A stretch of 64,000 nt of DNA from CAKUFA01 sp963627465 (GTDB lineage: Bacteria > Bacillota > Clostridia > Christensenellales > Aristaeellaceae). Shown here piece by piece: positions 42,743 through 52,977 of this stretch. The stretch spans positions 1 to 64,000 of the forward strand of contig CAVGBO010000027.1 in assembly GCA_963627465.1 (NCBI GenBank), read 5' to 3'. Below the pieces are notes generated by a model. The model made no database searches and was not told the DNA's origin. It worked only from the letters and a program-made list of their open reading frames with translations. Numbering within the stretch: position 1 is the first letter of the stretch; each line of letters opens with the position of its first letter. The translations under genes were made by a program, and so were the position numbers.

Positions 42743-43657
42743 TCAGAACAATGCTTCCACGAAATCCTTGGCGGAGAAGGGCTGCAGATCATCAATCCCC
42801 TCGCCTACGCCAATGTACCACACCGGCACTTCCAGCTCCTGCCGAATGGCCAGGGCAATGCCGCCCTTGGCGGTGCCGTCCAGCTTGGTCAGGATAATGC
42901 CGCCAATTTCGGCAAACTCCTTGAAAGCCTTGGCCTGCGCCAAACCGTTTTGCCCGGTGGTGGCATCCAGCACCAGAATGCAGCGGACATCTGCCTCCGG
43001 ATACTCCCGGTCAATAACCCGGCGCATCTTGTTCAGCTCGTCCATCAGGTTCTTCTTGTTGTGCAGCCGCCCGGCGGTATCCACAATCAGCAGATCCGCC
43101 TGCTGTGCCTTAGCAGCCTTCACACCATCGAACACCACAGCAGCAGGGTCTGCTCCCTCTTCATGCTTGATGATAGGCACACGGGCACGCTCTGCCCACA
43201 CGCTCAGCTGCTCGGCAGCAGCAGCACGGAAGGTGTCGCCGGCGCAAAGCATTACCCGACGGCCAATGGACTGAAAGCGAAGTGCCAGCTTACCAATGGT
43301 GGTGGTTTTGCCTACGCCGTTCACGCCTACCACCAGCATAACCATAGGCCACTTCAGCGGCGGACGAGGAATGTCCATCTGCTCCACCATGATCTGCTTC
43401 AGGGCTGCACGAGCTTCCCCCGCATCCTTCATGTTCTCCTTCTTTACACGCACACGGAGCTCATCCAGAATAGCGGTGGTAGCCTTTACGCCGCAGTCGG
43501 CCAAGAGGAGGATGTCTTCCAGCTCTTCATAAAAGTCTTCATCTATTTTACGATTCTCTTTGACAAGATCATCAACTTTGTCGGTAAGGTTGCCACGGGT
43601 TCTGCTCAGGCCTTCCTTCAGCCGAGCAAAGAACCCCTTTTTCTTTTGCTCGCTCAT
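42743..43657 (-). CDS. ftsY: Signal recognition particle receptor FtsY
   Basis: FtsY guides SRP-bound ribosomes to the Sec translocon. The 304-residue product has a short N-terminal domain (KKKGFFARLKEGLSRTRGNL), the NG domain with P-loop VGVNGVGKTTTIGKLA, DTFRAAAAEQL, DTAGRLHNK and TKLDGTAKGG. It lacks the long acidic A domain, as in Gram-positives. The ATG is seven bases after AAGGAGG. A promoter is at 43681-43709. Confidence 0.96.
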   Translation of the reverse strand: MSEQKKKGFFARLKEGLSRTRGNLTDKVDDLVKENRKIDEDFYEELEDILLLADCGVKATTAILDELRVRVKKENMKDAGEARAALKQIMVEQMDIPRPPLKWPMVMLVVGVNGVGKTTTIGKLALRFQSIGRRVMLCAGDTFRAAAAEQLSVWAERARVPIIKHEEGADPAAVVFDGVKAAKAQQADLLIVDTAGRLHNKKNLMDELNKMRRVIDREYPEADVRCILVLDATTGQNGLAQAKAFKEFAEIGGIILTKLDGTAKGGIALAIRQELEVPVWYIGVGEGIDDLQPFSAKDFVEALF

Positions 43658-43680
43658 CACCAAACCTCCTTATCCTTTAC

Positions 43681-43709
43681 ACTATATCATATTTCTTCGC
43701 TTCAGGCAA
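43681..43709 (-). promoter_or_regulatory. ftsY promoter
   Basis: On the minus strand -35 TTGCCT (43704-43709), 17-base spacer, -10 TATAGT (43681-43686). Confidence 0.75.
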
Positions 43710-43770
43710 CCGGAGATTTCATCGAAATTTACAGATATTTGCAGTCTCAACCCATTGGCATGGCAGAAGC

Positions 43771-44451
43771 TCAGGCCAGCAAAAGTGCCTGAGCTTCCTT
43801 AAGATTATGAACCGTATAGGTGGGCAGCGGACTTTCCGCACCGTTTGAGGCAAGCCAGATGCTGTCGATGCCTGCATTTCTTGCAGCGGCAACGTCGGCG
43901 GAAAGGCTGTCGCCCAGCAGGACAGCTTGGGAAGGATCCGTACAGTGCAGGGATTCCAGAGCGGCATACACCATGCCGGGATCCGGCTTGGTATGCCCCA
44001 CTTCCTCCGAAATAATGACGGCATCCAGCAGAGGCGTGTAAGGACAGCGAGCCAAACGATTCCGCTGGATGGTGCTGATGCCATTGCTGACCAGCGCAAT
44101 TTTCATTTTCCCAGCTGCTGCCTGCATAAGCTCCATGGCACCGGGCAGCAGCTCCGCATGGGTACCGAGGTGCTCTTCATAGCACTGGCTCAGCTCCTCC
44201 GCCATGCCGGTATCCCGATGCAGGTAAGCCAGCAGCTGCTGAAAGCGAGCTACTCGCAGGGTTTCCCGATCGGTCTTTCCCTGCTCCAATGCCAGCCACT
44301 GGGCATGATTCATCTCCGCATAGGCGGTAGCGGTTTCGTCATCCTCCGGCAGGTGGAACTGATTCATTGCTTCCTTCAATGCCGCATGTTCGGCGGCATC
44401 GAAGTCCATCAGCGTGCCGTCATTATCCACCAATAGATAATGATATCGCAT
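43771..44451 (-). CDS. yjjG: YjjG-type noncanonical pyrimidine nucleotidase (HAD)
   Basis: The 226-residue HAD enzyme begins YHYLLVDNDGTLMDFDAAE, where the D-N-D variant of motif I is typical of the YjjG branch. Then ALVSNGISTIQRNRL, EEVGHTKPDPGMVY and LLGDSLSADVAAARNAGIDS follow. Such enzymes remove damaged or noncanonical nucleoside monophosphates. It starts one base after the MBL gene's stop codon on the same strand. Confidence 0.88.
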   Translation of the reverse strand: MRYHYLLVDNDGTLMDFDAAEHAALKEAMNQFHLPEDDETATAYAEMNHAQWLALEQGKTDRETLRVARFQQLLAYLHRDTGMAEELSQCYEEHLGTHAELLPGAMELMQAAAGKMKIALVSNGISTIQRNRLARCPYTPLLDAVIISEEVGHTKPDPGMVYAALESLHCTDPSQAVLLGDSLSADVAAARNAGIDSIWLASNGAESPLPTYTVHNLKEAQALLLA

Positions 44452-44452
44452 G

Positions 44453-45328
44453 TTATTCCTCCTGCAGGCCTAAATCATCCACCACCCAGATGTGACCATC
44501 CGTCCGCAGCCGCAAGGTGTGCCGGTAGGTGCTGAGGGTGGGAACATTCTTCTTGCCCATGTAGGCAAAGGCATCCTCGGCACGGAACTGTGCCGCCGTA
44601 ATGATGGCCAGCTCCGGGCTGACGGCATTGAAGAAGTCTTCCCGCAGCTTGGCATGACCGTGGTGGGGATACTTCATAATATCTGCATGAAGACCGCATG
44701 CCGGTAGATCCTCTGCCAGCATGGTCTGGGCACGGTTTTCCACATCACCAAAGCTGATAAAGGAGCAATCCCCGTAAACGAGCTTGAGCACGCCGGAGCG
44801 GTCGTTGCCCGTCAGGTCGGGACGCTGACGCTGGATCACCGTCAGGGTGGCATCCCCCAACGTCAGCACATCCCCATCCTGCACCTGCTCCACCGGCACG
44901 CCCAAGCTTTCCATCACACGGACGGTACGGCGAATCACATAATTCTCATCCAGTGGTGAGGAAACCAGCAGCTTGCCAATGGTGGCTGTGCCCTCCAAGT
45001 ATTCAAAGCCGGTGAGATGATCATCGTGCGGGTGAGAGTTGAAGGCAAAATCCACATGGGTAATGCCTAGCCGGCGCAGGGTAGGCACTACGGACGATCG
45101 GCTCTGGTCATCGGTGGCGCAGTCAATCATCATTACCTGATCTCCCATGCGGAGGATGCAGGCATCCGCTCCCTGAAGAGGGGGGTAGACGATTTCCAGA
45201 ATCTCCGCACCCTCTTCGAAGGACCATTCCGCATCCGGGTCATCCATCAGATTGACCACCTTGCCTTCACCCAAGGCAAGCACAGGCAGCAGACAAAGCA
45301 GCATCAGCAGGCACAACAGTCGCTTCAT
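44453..45328 (-). CDS. Exported metallo-beta-lactamase-fold protein, ComEC-like
   Basis: The 291-residue product has a signal peptide (MKRLLCLLMLLCLLPVLALG|EG). Its ComEC-type lactamase domain has the motifs MMIDCATDD, NSHPHDDHLTGF (metal HxHxDH), FGDVENRAQ and MKYPHHGHAKLRED. No DNA-channel part is present. The hydrolase substrate is unknown; extracellular nuclease action is possible. The ATG overlaps the aconitase stop by four bases. Confidence 0.8.
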   Translation of the reverse strand: MKRLLCLLMLLCLLPVLALGEGKVVNLMDDPDAEWSFEEGAEILEIVYPPLQGADACILRMGDQVMMIDCATDDQSRSSVVPTLRRLGITHVDFAFNSHPHDDHLTGFEYLEGTATIGKLLVSSPLDENYVIRRTVRVMESLGVPVEQVQDGDVLTLGDATLTVIQRQRPDLTGNDRSGVLKLVYGDCSFISFGDVENRAQTMLAEDLPACGLHADIMKYPHHGHAKLREDFFNAVSPELAIITAAQFRAEDAFAYMGKKNVPTLSTYRHTLRLRTDGHIWVVDDLGLQEE

Positions 45329-47256
45329 GCGTTTTGCTCCTTTACCGTATTCAGCAGACCGCCTGCAAGCAGCATGCCCCGCTGGCGTTCCGTAATTTTC
45401 AGGCGTGTGGTGAAGGTCTTGCCCGTGGTATCGTTATGCACGAGGATTGCTTCCTTGCCGGAAGCTACCTGATCACGAATGTCCTTCAGGGTCAGCACAT
45501 CCATTTGGGTGATGGCATCGTAATCCTTCTCCTCCGCAAACTCCAAGGGAAGGATGCCGTTGTTGATCAGGTTATCCCGATGAATGCGAGCAAAAGACTT
45601 GGCCACGATGGCACGAATGCCCAGATAGAGGGGCACCAGCGCCGCATGCTCTCGGCTGGAGCCTTGACCGTAGTTGGCGCCTGCCACCAGCACGCCGCCC
45701 TTTTCCTGCTTTGCCCGTGCCGGGAAGGTTTCGTCCACAGGGGTCAGGCAGTAATCGCTCAGATGAGGAATGTTGCTGCGGTAAGGCAGCAGCTTGGCAT
45801 TGGAGGGCATGATATGGTCGGTGGTGATGTTATCCTCCATCTTCAGCAGCACCTTACCGGAAATGGTATCTTCCAGAGCATGGCCGATGGGGAAGGGCTG
45901 AATGTTGGGACCCCGCACCACCTGCACCGTATCTTCCTCTCCTGCGGCAACAGGAGGCAGCACCAGATTGTCATTGATATCGAAATGCTCCGGCGTAGGA
46001 ATGGTCAGATCCATATCCAGACACCGAGGATCCGTCAGCACGCCAGTCAAAGCGGACACGGCAGCTGTTTCGCAGCTGGTCAGATAAATGCCGGCGGAAG
46101 CCGTTCCGCTGCGGGCATAGAAATTCCGGTTGTTGGTGCGGATGGACACGGCTCCGGTTCTGGGGCTTTGTCCCATGCCGATGCAGGGGCCGCAGGCGGT
46201 TTCCAGAATTCGTGCACCGGCGGCAATCATGTCCGCCAAGGCACCGTTTCTGGCCAGCATGGTCAGCACCTGACGGCTGCCGGGACCAATGACCAGACTG
46301 ACTTCCGGATGCACGGTCTTTCCCTTCAGGATACGTGCCACACGCATCATGTCCTGATAGCTGGAGTTGGTGCAGGAGCCGATGAACACCTGATCCACTT
46401 TGATGGGACCCACGTGCTCCACCGTATCCACCCGGTCAGGCATGTGGGGGCAAGCCACCAGCGGCTGCAGGGTATTCAGGTCAATTTCCAGCGTTTCGTC
46501 ATAGGCAGCGTCTGCATCCGGGGCAAGGGAGGTGAAATCCTGCTCCCGTCCCTGAGCACGGAGGAACTGCCGGGTCACTTCATCGCTGGGGAACACAGAA
46601 GTGGTTGCGCCCAGCTCTGCGCCCATGTTGGCAATGGTAGCACGCTCCGGCACGGTGAGGGTTGCAACGCCCTCGCCGGTGTACTCCATCACCTTGCCCA
46701 CACCGCCCTTCACAGACAGGCGGCGCAGTACTTCCAAGATAATATCCTTTGCGGCTACGCAGGGCTGCAGCTTGCCCGTCAGGTGCACGTTCACCACCTT
46801 GGGGCAGGTCATGTAATAAGCACCGCCGCCCATGGCCACAGCCACATCCAATCCGCCTGCGCCGATGGCGATCATGCCGATGCCGCCGCCGGTGGGGGTG
46901 TGGCTGTCAGAGCCCAGCAAGGTCATGCCCGGCACACCGAACCGCTCCAGATTCACCTGATGGCAAATGCCATTGCCGGGCTTGGAGCACCAAATGCCGT
47001 GCTTGCGGGTCACGGTCTGGATGTACATGTGGTCGTCAGCGTTTTCAAAGCCGGTTTGCAGGGTGTTGTGATCAATATAAGCCACAGACTTTTTCGTGCG
47101 CACACGTTCCACGCCCAGGGCTTCGAATTGCAGGTAGGCCATGGTGCCTGTTGAATCCTGCGTCAGCGTCTGGTCAATACGGATGGAAATTTCCTCCCCG
47201 GGCACCAGTCGGCCGGTAACCAGATGTGCAGACAGGATCTTCTGTGTTAAATTCAT
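45325..47256 (-). CDS. acn: Aconitate hydratase
   Basis: Aconitase interconverts citrate and isocitrate with a 4Fe-4S cluster. The 643-residue product starts at MNLTQKILSAHLV, with GGAGG nearby; the 12 upstream residues of the open frame are not needed. It has DSHTPTGGGIGM, FIGSCTNSSYQDM and ETACGPCIGMGQSP, the three cluster cysteines. The swivelling domain (GANYGQGSSREHAAL) follows directly. This is the compact clostridial type. No citrate synthase or isocitrate dehydrogenase is in the window; glutamate synthesis is its likely purpose. Confidence 0.94.
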   Translation of the reverse strand: MNLTQKILSAHLVTGRLVPGEEISIRIDQTLTQDSTGTMAYLQFEALGVERVRTKKSVAYIDHNTLQTGFENADDHMYIQTVTRKHGIWCSKPGNGICHQVNLERFGVPGMTLLGSDSHTPTGGGIGMIAIGAGGLDVAVAMGGGAYYMTCPKVVNVHLTGKLQPCVAAKDIILEVLRRLSVKGGVGKVMEYTGEGVATLTVPERATIANMGAELGATTSVFPSDEVTRQFLRAQGREQDFTSLAPDADAAYDETLEIDLNTLQPLVACPHMPDRVDTVEHVGPIKVDQVFIGSCTNSSYQDMMRVARILKGKTVHPEVSLVIGPGSRQVLTMLARNGALADMIAAGARILETACGPCIGMGQSPRTGAVSIRTNNRNFYARSGTASAGIYLTSCETAAVSALTGVLTDPRCLDMDLTIPTPEHFDINDNLVLPPVAAGEEDTVQVVRGPNIQPFPIGHALEDTISGKVLLKMEDNITTDHIMPSNAKLLPYRSNIPHLSDYCLTPVDETFPARAKQEKGGVLVAGANYGQGSSREHAALVPLYLGIRAIVAKSFARIHRDNLINNGILPLEFAEEKDYDAITQMDVLTLKDIRDQVASGKEAILVHNDTTGKTFTTRLKITERQRGMLLAGGLLNTVKEQNA

Positions 47257-47318
47257 GGATCTGTCCTCCAAAAAATCATCTTCCACGGACATCTTCGTCC
47301 GTTCCGTTTTCCTTCACC

Positions 47319-47347
47319 ATCATAGCGAGTCGGCAGGGTGCTGTCAA
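47319..47347 (-). promoter_or_regulatory. Aconitase promoter
   Basis: Perfect -35 TTGACA (47342-47347), 17-base spacer, -10 TATGAT (47319-47324) on the minus strand. The short leader has an ACGGAC...GTCCGT hairpin. Confidence 0.85.
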
Positions 47348-47383
47348 TCAGTGAACACGAAAAGAACAGAAGCATCCTGCACC

Positions 47384-47412
47384 TTGTGCAGCTTTGATGC
47401 ATCCGCTATAAT
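47384..47412 (+). promoter_or_regulatory. Promoter of the UPF0489-type gene
   Basis: -35 TTGTGC (47384-47389), 17-base spacer, perfect -10 TATAAT (47407-47412). It is divergent from the aconitase promoter. Confidence 0.75.
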
Positions 47413-47431
47413 AACCGGCGGAGGTGCGCCC

Positions 47432-48139
47432 ATGCGTGTATTGGATATTGACTTGGACTTCTTTTTGAATGACTGCTGTCCTTTGGCAGGGAAAGGTCAG
47501 CGGCCGCCCCTGGCAGGCTGTGAGCCTTGGGATGCGGATGCTGTCTGCCGCTTTCTAGAGGATCAATGCGGTGTCCGCAAGGATGCTCCCCTGCCCGGGC
47601 GGATTTTCGAAACCCACGATCAAGCACTGCTGTTCTGGGAAGAGATGATTGCCGCCGGTCGGCTGTCTTTTCCCTTCCATGTCACCCATGTGGACGCCCA
47701 CAGCGACCTAGGCATCGGCTTTCCCGGTCCTAACTATGTGCTGTTCAACGTGCTGTCCATGCCGGTAGACAAGCGGCGAAACCCTGCTTTGTTCTACGCC
47801 CAGCATAAGCTGGACGAAGCCAACTATCTGCTGTTTGCCCTGGCCATGCGCCGAGTTTCCTCTCTGGACAACGTGCGCAATCCCCGTTCCCGGCAGGACA
47901 TTCCTTCCGTCCTTTACCATGACGCTGACCATTTTCAACTAACCTCCATGGCTGCACAGCTCTTCGCTGCGCAAAACGGTGCCGAGCCTGTGATTCCCTT
48001 TCGCAATTATGAGGATTACCGAACCTTCCATGCGGATGCGCCCTATGATTTCATCACCCTGGCCATGTCGCCTCGCTATGCCCCTGAGGAGGCGGATGCA
48101 TTGCGGGAAGTCATTGCTCCTTACATCGCAGAAGAATGA
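47432..48139 (+). CDS. UPF0489 family protein, arginase-like fold
   Basis: The 235-residue protein starts MRVLDIDLDFFLNDCC after GGAGGTG. DIDLDFF, HVTHVDAHSDLGIG and the conserved tail match UPF0489 (C5orf22-like) proteins, whose metal ligands resemble those of arginase and deacetylases. The exact reaction is unknown. The 3' region runs into the enolase control region without a clear terminator. Confidence 0.75.
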   Translation: MRVLDIDLDFFLNDCCPLAGKGQRPPLAGCEPWDADAVCRFLEDQCGVRKDAPLPGRIFETHDQALLFWEEMIAAGRLSFPFHVTHVDAHSDLGIGFPGPNYVLFNVLSMPVDKRRNPALFYAQHKLDEANYLLFALAMRRVSSLDNVRNPRSRQDIPSVLYHDADHFQLTSMAAQLFAAQNGAEPVIPFRNYEDYRTFHADAPYDFITLAMSPRYAPEEADALREVIAPYIAEE

Positions 48140-48171
48140 CAGAAAATTCACACAAAAAACAAGAAAGAGGG

Positions 48172-48200
48172 TTGACAGCAGAGGGGGATTCGATTACATT
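48172..48200 (+). promoter_or_regulatory. Enolase promoter
   Basis: -35 TTGACA (48172-48177), 17-base spacer, -10 TACATT (48195-48200). The start of transcription would fall at the first of two operators. Confidence 0.75.
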
Positions 48201-48207
48201 ATAACAG

Positions 48208-48242
48208 GTTAGAATATTCTAACTAAGTTAGCCCATTCTAAC
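48208..48242 (+). promoter_or_regulatory. Two tandem palindromic operators upstream of enolase
   Basis: GTTAGAATATTCTAAC (48208-48223) and GTTAGCCCATTCTAAC (48227-48242) are separated by TAA. Both have the form GTTAG-N6-CTAAC, centres 19 bases apart. They cover the transcription start and the leader up to the ribosome site. The spacing and symmetry suggest a dimeric repressor such as a MarR-type protein; the regulator is not in the window. Confidence 0.75.
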
Positions 48243-48259
48243 AAAAAGGAGTGTATCCT

Positions 48260-49555
48260 ATGTATTTGGAAATCGTAGACGTTAAGGGTCGGGAGATTCT
48301 GGATTCCCGGGGCAATCCCACCGTTGAAGCTGAGGTAACCCTGGATGACGGCACTATCGGCCGTGGTATGGCGCCCAGCGGTGCATCCACCGGCGAATTC
48401 GAAGCACTGGAGCTTCGTGACGGCGACAAGAGCCGCTACCTGGGCAAGGGCGTCACCAAGGCTGTAGAAAATATCAACACCACCATTTGCGAAGTGCTGT
48501 GCGGCATGGATGCTTCTGACATTTATGCGGTAGATGCTGCCATGCTGGCTGCTGACGGCACCAAGGACAAGAGCAAGCTGGGTGCAAACGCCATTCTGGC
48601 TGTATCCATCGCCTGTGCCCGTGCCGCTGCCGCTTCTCTGGATATTCCGCTGTACCGCTTCCTGGGCGGCATTTCCGGCAACCGCCTGCCTGTACCCATG
48701 ATGAACATCCTGAACGGCGGTGCTCACGCCACCAACACCGTGGACACCCAGGAATTCATGATCATGCCTGTGGGTGCCCCCTCCTTCAAGGAAGCCCTGC
48801 GCTGGTGCGCTGAAGTTTTCCATGCCCTGGCTTCCATCCTGAAGAGCCGTGGTCTGGCAACCTCTGTTGGCGACGAAGGCGGCTTCGCCCCCAACCTGTC
48901 CAGCGATGATGAGACCATCGAAACCATTCTGGAGGCCGTGAAGAAGGCCGGCTACGAACCCGGCCGTGATTTCATGATTGCCATGGACGCCGCTTCCTCC
49001 GAATGGAAGAGCGAAAAGGGCAAGGGCTACTACAAGCTGCCCAAGGCCGGCACGGAGTACACCAGCGATGAGCTGATTGCCCACTGGAAGAGCCTGGTGG
49101 AGAAGTACCCCATCATCTCCATTGAGGATGCACTGGACGAGGAAGACTGGGAAGGCTGGCAGAAGCTGACCCGTGAGCTGGGCGGCAAGGTACAGCTGGT
49201 TGGCGACGACCTGTTTGTTACCAACACCGAGCGGCTGAGCAAGGGCATCAAGCTGGGCTGCGGCAATGCCATCCTGATCAAGCTGAACCAAATCGGCTCC
49301 GTATCCGAAACCCTGGAAGCCATCAAGATGGCTCACAAGGCCGGCTACACCGCCGTCACCTCCCACCGCAGCGGTGAAACCGAGGACACCACCATTGCCG
49401 ACCTGGCCGTGGCACTGAACACCTGCCAGATCAAGACCGGTGCACCCAGCCGTACCGAGCGGGTGGCCAAGTACAATCAGCTCCTCCGCATTGAGGAAGA
49501 GCTGGGTGCCAGTGCCGTGTATCCGGGCATGGGTGCCTTTAATGTGAAGCGGTAA
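48260..49555 (+). CDS. eno: Enolase
   Basis: Enolase converts 2-phosphoglycerate to phosphoenolpyruvate. The product of 431 residues starts MYLEIVDVKGREILDSRGNPTVE, nine bases after AAGGAG. It has GAPSGASTGEFEALELRD-type start motifs, SVGDEGGFAPNL and the signature LIKLNQIGSVSETLEA. It has full length. The gene is transcribed with its own operator-controlled promoter. Confidence 0.97.
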   Translation: MYLEIVDVKGREILDSRGNPTVEAEVTLDDGTIGRGMAPSGASTGEFEALELRDGDKSRYLGKGVTKAVENINTTICEVLCGMDASDIYAVDAAMLAADGTKDKSKLGANAILAVSIACARAAAASLDIPLYRFLGGISGNRLPVPMMNILNGGAHATNTVDTQEFMIMPVGAPSFKEALRWCAEVFHALASILKSRGLATSVGDEGGFAPNLSSDDETIETILEAVKKAGYEPGRDFMIAMDAASSEWKSEKGKGYYKLPKAGTEYTSDELIAHWKSLVEKYPIISIEDALDEEDWEGWQKLTRELGGKVQLVGDDLFVTNTERLSKGIKLGCGNAILIKLNQIGSVSETLEAIKMAHKAGYTAVTSHRSGETEDTTIADLAVALNTCQIKTGAPSRTERVAKYNQLLRIEEELGASAVYPGMGAFNVKR

Positions 49556-49565
49556 GAATTTCTGC

Positions 49566-49594
49566 TTGACAGACAGCCATAAGTTTTTTATGAT
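49566..49594 (+). promoter_or_regulatory. pflB promoter
   Basis: -35 TTGACA (49566-49571), 17-base spacer, -10 TATGAT (49589-49594), just after the enolase stop. Confidence 0.85.
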
Positions 49595-49600
49595 TCCAAA

Positions 49601-49639
49601 AGGCACGCTTCCGCAGGGCAACATCTGTGGAAGCGGTGC
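49601..49639 (+). other. pflB leader hairpin
   Basis: GGCACGCTTCCGCAG pairs with CTGTGGAAGCGGTGCC (one bulge, one wobble) at the start of the 120-base untranslated leader. No T run follows, so it is not an ordinary terminator. Confidence 0.55.
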
Positions 49640-49722
49640 CGCATGAACTTCGACCAGATCGTCATGCCCGTGGCGGTTTGCATTTATTCATCCCTAACGA
49701 CCATCCGCAAAGGAGAGTGCAC

Positions 49723-51961
<2,239 letters not shown>

Positions 51962-51975
<14 letters not shown>

Positions 51976-52720
51976 GACGCTGGGCCGGGTTCACTCGGTA
52001 GAAAGCTTCGGCTTGGTGGACGGCCCCGGGGTGCGTTATGTGATTTTCCTGCAAGGATGCGCCCTGCGCTGCCAGTTCTGCCACAACCCCGACACATGGG
52101 ATTTGCACAATCCCAGTGCCGGGGAGTCAGAGGCTTCTGCCCTGCTTGAGCAGGCACTGCGGTACAAGAAATACTGGGGCAAGAATGGCAAAAACGGCGG
52201 TATTACTGTCAGCGGCGGTGAACCCATGCTGCAGCTGCCCTTCGTCACGGAACTGTTTGCCCTGGCGCATCAAAAAGGGGTGCACACCACCTTGGATACT
52301 GCCGGGCAGCCTTACCGGGAGGATGCAGACTATCAGCCTGGCTTTGAAAGGCTGATGGAAAACACAGATCTGGTCATGCTGGATCTGAAAGCCATGGATG
52401 CAGATCTCCACAAGCGTGTCACCGGCATGGGCAATGACAACATTCTTGCCTTAGCCCGCCGCCTCAGCGACATGGGCAAACCCATGTGGATCCGTCACGT
52501 GCTTGTGCCCGGGTTAACGGATGATGCGGATGATCTCCGCCGCATGGCTGATTTCATCCAAACCCTGAAAACGGTGGAAAAGGTGGAGATTCTCCCCTAT
52601 CACACCCTAGGTCTTTCCAAGTGGAAGAAGCTTGGCTTTGCCTATCCGCTGGAGGGCGTTCCAACCCCCACCAAGGAGCAGGTACAGCAGGCAGAAAAGC
52701 TGCTGGGCATTCAAAAATAA
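51962..52720 (+). CDS. pflA: Pyruvate formate-lyase activating enzyme
   Basis: PflA is a radical-SAM enzyme that installs the glycyl radical on PflB. The 252-residue product has the cluster motif GCALRCQFCHNPDTW (CxxxCxxC) and the activase sequence VHSVESFGLVDGPGVRYV at its start. The ATG lies inside the end of pflB, so translation is coupled. A terminator follows at 52726-52764. Confidence 0.96.
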
Positions 52721-52725
52721 CCATG

Positions 52726-52764
52726 AGAGCGATGTTTGATCCTTGGATCAGCACCGCTCTTTTT
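52726..52764 (+). terminator. Terminator after pflBA
   Basis: AGAGCG...TTGATCC pairs with GGATCA...CGCTCT, followed by TTTTT. Confidence 0.8.
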
Positions 52765-52865
52765 CTGCCAAAAATCGATATACTTCCATAAAAAAGCGAA
52801 CGCATGGTGGCTTTTCAAAAAAATCGAATTTTATTTTGTTTTTCAGCAGGAATATTCCCCTTTCG

Positions 52866-52886
52866 TATAGAATGAAAACGTTTTGT
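52866..52886 (+). promoter_or_regulatory. Sugar ABC operon promoter with LacI/CcpA-type operator
   Basis: A -10 box TATAGA (52866-52871) is overlapped downstream by TGAAAACGTTTTGT (52873-52886), whose core AAAACGTTTT is a perfect palindrome. This resembles LacI-family and cre sites (CG at the centre). The -35 is poor. Repression by a sugar-responsive LacI-type regulator is likely but inferred. Confidence 0.55.
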
Positions 52887-52915
52887 AAACGGGTCATCTG
52901 CATTGTGATGTTGAA

Positions 52916-52944
52916 ATCCGTGGAGGATTTTTGCCTTCACGGAT
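52916..52944 (+). other. Leader hairpin of the sugar ABC operon
   Basis: ATCCGTGGAGG and CCTTCACGGAT form an 11-base stem (one wobble) with loop ATTTTTG. It lies about 33 bases before the first start codon. The gap 52765-52865 is A/T-rich and holds no gene. Confidence 0.5.
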
Positions 52945-52977
52945 GTAAGTTATACCCAAGCATGCGGAGGTTATGAA

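Noticed and set aside
45334..47154. 606-residue plus-strand frame opposite aconitase, and a similar one opposite pflB (50116-51963)
   Set aside because: Both lie antisense to complete, well-known enzymes and have no domain.
49601..49639. Enolase terminator
   Set aside because: The hairpin lies after the pflB promoter and has no T run, so it belongs to the pflB leader.
49556..49722. Rex-box upstream of pflB
   Set aside because: No TTGTGAA-N4-TTCACAA-like sequence is present in the promoter region, so direct Rex control of pfl is not supported here.
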